DNA of 64,000 bases, taken from assembly GCA_011037195.1 (NCBI GenBank), contig JAAEAF010000120.1, forward strand, positions 248,001 through 312,000. The letters are read 5' to 3'. Position numbers and translations under genes: made by a program. This document shows, piece after piece, positions 57,780-64,000 of the stretch. The number at the start of each line of letters is the position of its first letter. The first letter of the stretch is position 1. The stretch comes from Triatoma infestans (lineage: Eukaryota; Arthropoda; Insecta; Hemiptera; Reduviidae). Below the pieces are notes generated by a model. The model had not been told where the DNA came from. It saw only the letters and a list, made by a program, of their open reading frames with translations, and searched no databases.

Positions 57780-58610
57780 TTTATTTTCCTCCAATACAAT
57801 ATAACATGTGTTGTTTCTAATATGTATCATAATAACAAATTATCTGTTAATTGAAACAATGATTATACTACTACTACTGATCGAAGAAAAATATATACAA
57901 TAGTAAATGCATTAAAGTGTACAATAAAGAATATTGGAAGTTATTACTTATTATAATGCAGTCATTAATCAAATAAATTTTTCTATTGATATTGTACTGT
58001 GCCAATTGATTGTGTATGGATGTTGATATACATACTATTTAAAAGTCATTAACATTGATATGTTTTATAAAATTCATAAATATATTACAATATTTCTTGC
58101 TCACTAGGTTTCTTTTTTCTAATTTCCAATGATCTCCAGTTGTGATAGTATGTCTAATTAGGTCATTCCGAGGGACTTCAAACAGTTTACAATAATAAAT
58201 AATATGATCTATATTCTGAACCGATTCATCATTACAAGGGCATAAATTTGAAAGAATAATCTTAAATTGGTGTAAATATTCTCTTGTGCGACCATGTCCT
58301 TTAAAGAGCTGAGTTGTGGTGTCGGATAACACAATTCGGTGATTGTAACCGATGCTTTAATGTTGGAAAAAGTTCTCTTGTCAAAGCACCCTTATCAGAG
58401 TGAGACCAGCGATCTTCCCATTCCTCAAGCTATCTTACATTTTATTTTTCTAATGTAGGAAATTAGCACTTTATTGTATGCTTCATTTGAATTTAAATCA
58501 TGTGAAGCCATTTTAGCCAACTGATCTGCCCTCTCATTCCCTATTATACCACAATGAGCCATCACCTCTCGACATGCACTTGTATTTTGTGTATCTTCTG
58601 TTTTGTGTGT
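57780..58610 (-). pseudogene. LINE ORF2 C-terminal relic inside the repeat
   Basis: Minus-strand order: VMAHCGIIGNERADQLAKMA (RNase H, near 58570-58500), then an open frame 58332-58039 with NLCPCNDESVQNIDHIIYYC (C-x-C...H-x3-C tail). The 3' region runs to about 57780. It appears inserted in the GT-rich microsatellite of the repeat copy, since GTGTGTGTG lies on both sides (57736 and 58605). Confidence 0.75.
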
Positions 58611-58613
58611 GTG

Positions 58614-58647
<34 letters not shown>

Positions 58648-58715
58648 TGTATGTTTGTATGTATGTATGTATGTATGTATGTATGTAGTATGTATGTATG
58701 TATGTGAATGTATGT
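58609..58715 (+). repeat. GTAT/GTATGT microsatellite
   Basis: About 25 tetranucleotide repeats of GTAT with a few interruptions, preceded by a GTGTGTGTGT run. It gives spurious long open frames in several phases. Confidence 0.95.
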
Positions 58716-60201
58716 ATGTGAACAGCATAGCTCAAAAACGAAAAATCGTGGAAAGTGCAAACTTTCCGTATAGGTATCATGGGATTCGACTGTAGGTCAT
58801 CGGCCAAAATTCCTCAACCGGATGTACCACTTTACTGAATTTTTTTATACTTTCTTGCGATTTTCTTAAAAATTGCCCTACGATTTTCTTCAAACTTGCT
58901 TTATCAACTACACATAAAAAATCTACAACTTTTGTTTGAAACATTTCTCTGGGAAAATTCATTTAAGGGCACTTTTTGGAGGAGGGGTGGGGTTAGGTAT
59001 CCTCTAAAGTACTCTTTCAGTTTACTATAAAATTCTGTCATCTAAATAATATTAATTAGAATTAAATGTTTGTTGAAATTCCAAGTTTGAAAAAGTCGGA
59101 TGACCGGAAGTGCGTTTTTACTAAAATGTATTTTTCAGTTTTCTGGTATTTTCTCGAAAACGGCTCCAACGATTTTCTTTTAATTTGGAATGTGAATTAC
59201 AAATATAAGAAGTACAACTTTTATTTGAAATGCTTTTCCTGGTAAAGTCATTTGTAAGGAGGTTTTTCGGGGAGGGCAGCGTTTTTTTTCTGTAATGTCC
59301 TAGTATAGTTGATTATACAATTCTACCATCCAAATAAAATTATTTAGAAATAAATAGATGGCCAAAATTCCGAGTTTCAATACGATTAGTAAACGGAAGT
59401 GTGCTTTTACTGATTCATTTTTAGACGAACTCTGAAGAATTTCATTAAAACAATGTAATTGGTCGATTACAATTTTGTTAACTGGAATAAGGGAAAGTTG
59501 TATGAGTGTTTCACACCAGTTTTTTTATTGATCAGTTTGTAGAAGTAGATTACGCGAAATATACTGACGAAGGTGTAGATAAGAATTTTTAAAGGTTGTT
59601 TAATATTTTGTCATATACCAACATTATGGCGGGAAGTTGGGGTAGTCTTCATTCCTAAACTAGGAAGAAGTGACCACTCTGACCCTAAGGCATTAAGACT
59701 ATAGTGTTATGCCATTACTTGACATAAAAAAAAAATACAAAAAAAATCAAAACTACGTAAATTGCAGTAAAGGGGCCCACACACTATCAACCTGGTCGAC
59801 AACCTTGTTGTCAACATTGCATGTTGACAACAAGGTTGAACGTGTGTGCCTTGGTTGAATGTTGAATTTAGCGGTTGAAGACAATGTTGAAAAAAATCCA
59901 AGTGAGTTTGATTTTTGGTGGGCGGAGCCTGAGGTTGGCAACAGTGTTGGTGAATGTGTGGGGATGTTTACAACAAGGTTGTCAACATCAGTATAGACTA
60001 TCTAGGTTTTGTGTTAAGTTGTATCAAATATTTATATTTTCATATAGTTATATATAGTTATATTTTCATTGTTTTGTTTGTGTGTGTTTATTTTTGGTTT
60101 GTATTATTATATAAGCTATATTAATACTTAGCTATATTATTAAAGTTTACTTAGCTATATTAATTACTCTTTTTTTTTCTCTAGATATTATTATTGTAAT
60201 C

Positions 60202-61168
60202 ATGTCGTCAATACCCAATTTGCCCATTTGGATGCAGTTCTTCGACGCTTGGAGGGACCTTCCAGAAATTTGGAAAATTAAATCGGAGATCTATAAAGAT
60301 AAGACCAAAAAAAAAAATGCATGGGAAAAACTTTTGAGTGTATATTTAGAAATCGATAAAAACGCTAACTTAGATAGTCTTAAGAAAAGACTTACTAATA
60401 TTAGAACATGTTATCGACGTGAATTAAAAAAAATTCTGCAGGCCGAAAAATCTGGGGCCGGTGGCGAAAATGAGTACGAACCAAATTTATGGTATTTTTC
60501 AGAATTAGATTTTTTAAGGGACCAGGAGGTCCAAATTCCTGGTGTATCTACGATTGAAGTAGAAGATGATCACGAAATTGAGGCATCCGACTCAGTGGTA
60601 TGTAAAAAGGTTACTTACTTTGTTTTTTTAATGTTATTGGGCTGTACAAATACAGTGAGTACTTGATTCCATTTTATTGTTTCAGGAATGTATTGAGCCG
60701 AAATCTCTTTCGTATAAAAGAAAAAAAAAGGCTCCGCTTGATATAATGGCAGAAAGATATAATATATTAAAAGATGCAGTCCAAACTATGAACCTTGGAG
60801 TTAAAAAAGATGATGCATCGGTTTATTCAGAAAGTTGGGCAGTTTCTTTTAGGAAACTTTCTGCAAATCAACAATTATTTGCAAAAAAAGCAATCGACGA
60901 AATTTTAATTCTTGGGCAACTGGGACAACTTAGTCTAAATTCAGTGAATGCCCCATCTTCAAGTAATTCTTCCACACATTCATCATCATGTTCAACTCCA
61001 CTTCACAATAATTCCAGATCATCAACACCTTACATACCTGCCTCCACACCCTCAACCTCACAATGTGAAAACTTACCTATTGTAGAGGTAGAACTTCAAC
61101 CAACAATTATGCGTTCTGAAAATTATGCCAGTTATGAGCAATTACTGTCAGACTCACTGTATCGTTGA
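60202..61168 (+). CDS. Harbinger-encoded MADF/BESS-type DNA-binding protein
   Basis: Exons 60202-60597 and 60686-61168 join to 292 codons, with phase 0 at the junction. The MADF domain (a Myb/SANT-like fold) spans about 10-100: FFDAWRDLPEIWK, KKNAWEKLLSVYL, LKKRLTNIRTCYRRELKKI and LWYFSELDFL. A BESS-like helix pair lies at about 183-210 (AVSFRKLSANQQLFAKKAID). The C-terminus is Ser/Thr-rich. In Harbinger elements the Myb/MADF-like partner brings the transposase to DNA and the nucleus. No break is visible, so this gene is intact. Confidence 0.88.
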
Positions 61169-61611
61169 TTTATGTTAATAAATAATTTATTTACTAATGT
61201 CATATATTGTTACCATTTATTTAACCCAGATAGTCCTGAATTTTTTTTTTTTTTTAATTTTTCTTTAAATTGTTTCTATTGGATGCTTATAGTAGTCTAG
61301 CATCAATTTTACACTTAGCGATATCGATATGTCGCTAATAAATGATGTCCTTCTGGAAGGACGTTAGGAAAATAGGACATCAAAATTTCAATATAGAGGA
61401 AAAAATGAATTTTATGAAATTCATACTAATACTAATGAAATACTAAGTGAACTAATTTGCAATGTATTTACAATAAACTACATATTAACAATAAATTTCT
61501 ACCATTATTATAACATTACAGAAAATTGTGTTTAAAATTTTTATTACTGTTACCTAAAGAACAATGCGTGGGCGAACTTTTGCATTTACTTTTTCAATGT
61601 AAACATCATTT

Positions 61612-62928
61612 TTACTTTATGCATTTATCTTGCCAAGATACTGCTCCCACTCCATTGAAGTAAGCAGTGAATTTTTGCCTCGTCTCTTTTGCCTCCAAAG
61701 TAGAATTTCTTGAAAGGCATGGTTCAACTTCACATAGTTGCTGAGGGTCATTTCTCCATGGTGCAATCTCGATTTCCGAAGTAATTGTACTTTCTAAATC
61801 TACACTACCTCGTAAATATGCAGATGAATTAGTTCTTCTTAAAAAATTATGCAAGTAGCAAGTACATAAAGTAATTATGGTCGCTTTATCTGGACACAAA
61901 TTTATAATGTTCAAAAGAACGCGAAATCTGGATGCTGTTATGCCAAAAGCGTTCTCAACAATTCTTCGAGCTCTTGAAAGCCTGTAATTGAATATTAGTT
62001 CATGTTTTGAAAGATTGTAACCACTGTAAGGTTTCATGATGTTAGTTTTTAAAGGAAATGCATCGTCACCAACAAGTACAAATGGCATTTCGTGTGAGAA
62101 ATCATCATGAATGTGGGCTGGCTGAGGAATATTAAACTTGTTTCCCTTAAAGTCTTCATAAAATTTGCTGTTTGATAGTATCCCTCCGTCTGATACACGA
62201 CCATTTGCGCCAGCTTCAGCCACTATGAACTCATAGTTTGCTCAACTAATGCAAGTAAAACTATACTAAATTTTTTTTTGTAATTAAAATAGTACGATCC
62301 AGAGTTGGCGGGTTTTTTAATTTCTATGTGCTTTCCATCAACAGCACCAATGCAATTTGGAAAGTTCCACCTTTTTCGAAATTGCTCCGAAACAGCCACC
62401 CATTCTTCTTCTGTTCTTGGTACCTGAAACCAAAGAGATTCAGTACAAAGAAAGCAAGTTAGATGATGCTTCTAAATGAAGTATAACTTAAAAAATGCCT
62501 ACCTTAATATACTCTTTTAAAGCTTTGACTATTGCGTTACAGGTCTCTATGATAATGTCACCAAGACTTTGTGGCGATATAGCGGTAAGAAACTTCAAAT
62601 CTTCATAGCTCTGCCCACTGGCTAAAAAACGCAGGGTTGCAGAGAGCCTTTCATTCGCTGTAATAGCACTTCTCATTATCGTATCATTTTTTTGGATAAA
62701 TGGTCTCACTTTATTCAACAACAAATCATAAGTCTCACTGTCCATTCTTAAAAAGTTTTTAAAATCCTCAGGTGCTCCGATACGCAGCTCTCTCATTAAA
62801 TTGGAATGAGAAAAGTGGACACGATTTAGGTACCACTCTTTTGTCCAAATTTTTCTTTTTTTAGAAGGAAGATACTCATCATTACACAACTCACTCAAAA
62901 TTACCAATTTAAGTAAATTATCACTCAT
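61612..62928 (-). pseudogene. Harbinger DDE transposase with one frameshift
   Basis: Exon 1 is 62928-62503 (142 codons, M at 62928). Exon 2 starts at 62423 after a GTAGGC donor and TTTCAG acceptor. The N-terminal region includes KIWTKEWYLNR and EDFKNFLRMDSETYDLLLNK. The DDE_Tnp_4-type catalytic domain has its first Asp in GAVDGKH (residue 171). A one-base loss near 62243 then shifts the frame to a stop. In the next frame, from 62223 to 61612, come GGIL, the second Asp in VLVGDDAFPLK and the Glu in RRIVENAFGI. All three catalytic residues survive, so a single change separates this copy from a full frame. It may be a sequencing error or a real recent mutation. Confidence 0.9.
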
Positions 62929-63065
62929 TTTTCTTTACTACCTCTCACATCAAAAAAATAATTAAGACTGATGTTGACAACTTGGTTGTCTCGTGTGTGC
63001 ACAATAACCTCAACTTTGTTGACAACAAGGTTGACGACCATGTTGGTAGTGTGTGGGCCCCTTAA

Positions 63066-63498
63066 GAGAAAGTCTGAATGTTTGGTTTCAAACCAAATTT
63101 TTTTGCATTATAGAAATTGCACCATTTTGAAGTAAGTAAATAGCGCATCTAAATTAAAAAAAGTATTGCTTTTAAAATTATGTCAATTTTTATTTAGAAT
63201 TTCATTTATTACAAAGAAAAAAATGGCTTGAAAGGCCTGAATTAATGTTTGTTTCGGTTCATAAAACTATTATATATCTTTATTTATTATATAATTTAAA
63301 AAAATGTACAAAATTAATAAAAAGTACATAAGTATAAAATTTGCCTAATTTTTTCATACTTTTAAAAAAATTTTTTTTTCGAATGTTACGTGATTTAGAA
63401 GGTTATGATTGCCCTTTAGCCGTTGTACATAACGGTTACAAGATTCAAAAAGCAAGCATCTTAGCAACAACATTTCGGCACTAATTATTAGTGTGACT
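63066..63498. promoter_or_regulatory. Upstream region of the second TPX2-like gene
   Basis: AT-rich sequence between the Harbinger end and the second TPX2-like start codon. It should include its promoter and 5' UTR; no element can be singled out. Confidence 0.4.
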
Positions 63499-63601
63499 AT
63501 GGAAAATAGTTGCAGTTTCGATTTTTCAGCTCCTCAGTACATAGCATCCCTTTCTGATGCTGCTACATTAGCAGAACAGGATGGAGCAGACAAGTTTTTT
63601 G
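63499..63601 (+). CDS. TPX2-like paralogue, first exon (partial gene)
   Basis: ATG at 63499, 34 codons plus one base, ending TTTTTTG before a GTAATT donor. It reads SFDFSAPQY and ends DKFF, paralleling SYEFEAPQY and NSYF of the gene at 44499, whose exon 1 is 33 codons plus one base and also ends at TTTG before GTAAT. The Aurora-A-contact-like spacing is kept. The rest of the gene lies beyond the window; no second exon is visible before 64000. It could be a functional tandem duplicate or a pseudogene. Confidence 0.75.
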
Positions 63602-64000
63602 GTAATTAAAAAGTATAATTTTAATTTTTACATAAATTACTTGAGGTTATTGGAGTTATATCATTTTTCGGTATGTGTTAAATAAAATCCGACGTTTGAA
63701 ACTGTAATATCTTTTTAGATAACGTGACTATTTTTGTGCGGTTAGATAGTTGATCTTTTGACGTAGAACACTTCTTTCACTTCGATATATGGGATACCAC
63801 TTTATCAGAAAGCGTTACCAAGCGTGATTTACATTTCTATGTTTAGTTTATGTTCCAACATAATAAGATTAGCAAAAGTAATTTAATATGTTTGACATCG
63901 AAAGTGTCAACGTATAATTCCCAAAACTTTTTCTGTTAATTCTACCTCCAGATTTTCTAAGTGTTACGTGTTGTTTGGATTTGCAAAAATAACAAATAAT

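Larger units (their letters stand above)
57613..59523 (-). repeat. 285-bp-unit dispersed repeat, reverse, split by a LINE
   Basis: The 3' end of the family is at 57613-57745 (TTTCTTTTACTCCTAGCAAG, GAGTTTTCACCGG, GAGGTCCCATGAATCC). It resumes at about 58725 (AGCTCAAAAACGAAAAATCG) with three units, marked at 58818 (CCTCAACCGGATG), 59104 (GACCGGAAGTGCG) and 59392 (AAACGGAAGTGTG). The 5' end, with GAGTGTTTCACACCAG, is at 59503-59523. Confidence 0.85.
59768..63065. mobile_element. Near-intact PIF/Harbinger transposon
   Basis: The element spans 59771-63062 and is flanked by TAA (59768-59770 and 63063-63065), the standard three-base Harbinger target duplication. The left end reads AGGGGCCCACACACTA and the right end is its complement; inverted identity continues for about 45 bp with three or four mismatches. 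Both subterminal regions carry several GTTGACAAC/CAAGGTTG palindromes (59810-59840, 59963-59990 on the left; 62970-63035 on the right), which look like transposase or MADF binding sites. It encodes the usual two proteins in divergent-to-convergent layout: a MADF protein on plus and a transposase on minus. Confidence 0.95.

Noticed and set aside
58425..58807. Long open frames rich in His-Thr-Tyr-Ile or Cys-Met-Tyr-Val
   Set aside because: They are translations of the GTAT microsatellite.

Overview
This window is nuclear DNA from an animal, most likely an insect. It is AT-rich and has spliced genes with short exons and long introns. The mobile-element mix (Tc1/mariner, PIF/Harbinger, Helitron, Penelope-like, BEL/Pao, Ty3/gypsy, LINE and SINE copies) is typical of large insect genomes. 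The species cannot be fixed from sequence alone. Exon models were made by eye, from reading-frame continuity, GT/AG junctions and matching phases.

There are four host genes and the first exon of a fifth. A bestrophin gene (minus strand, 17640 down to 381, 12 exons, 715 codons) encodes a calcium-activated anion channel. CCDC93 (minus strand, 42926 down to 21897, 14 exons, 593 codons) encodes a subunit of the CCC/Commander endosomal recycling complex. A short TPX2-like spindle factor (plus strand, 44499 to 54791, 7 exons, 289 codons) is divergent from CCDC93, with about 1.6 kb between their start codons. SAP30BP/HCNGP (minus strand, 57320 down to 56565) is intact and intronless. At 63499-63601 a second TPX2-like first exon has the same length class and the same splice phase as the first, so the window appears to hold a tandem TPX2-like pair whose second member runs off the right edge.

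Almost everything else is mobile DNA in introns and intergenic spacers. Bestrophin introns hold relics of Ty3/gypsy, LINE, Harbinger and BEL/Pao elements and a tRNA-derived SINE. The spacer before CCDC93 holds a palindromic Tc1 element. CCDC93 introns hold a Helitron with both termini, LINE relics, a 5'-truncated Penelope-like element (PLE) with a GIY-YIG domain, and a deleted Harbinger. TPX2 introns hold a second copy of the SINE, LINE pieces, PLE ends and a dead mariner carrying a small inverted-repeat element. A nearly intact 3.3 kb PIF/Harbinger element (59771-63062, TAA target duplication) lies between the TPX2-like genes. It carries a MADF gene and a DDE transposase with one visible frameshift.

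Two repeat systems deserve attention. One is a dispersed family with about ten copies here, built from tandem units of about 285 bp, a microsatellite and a 3' hairpin, with short inverted repeats at its ends; it has no coding capacity and is often the target of other insertions. The other is a set of hammerhead-ribozyme-like motifs associated with PLE ends. Three times they occur as outward-facing pairs in fold-back structures, from what look like three separate sequence families.
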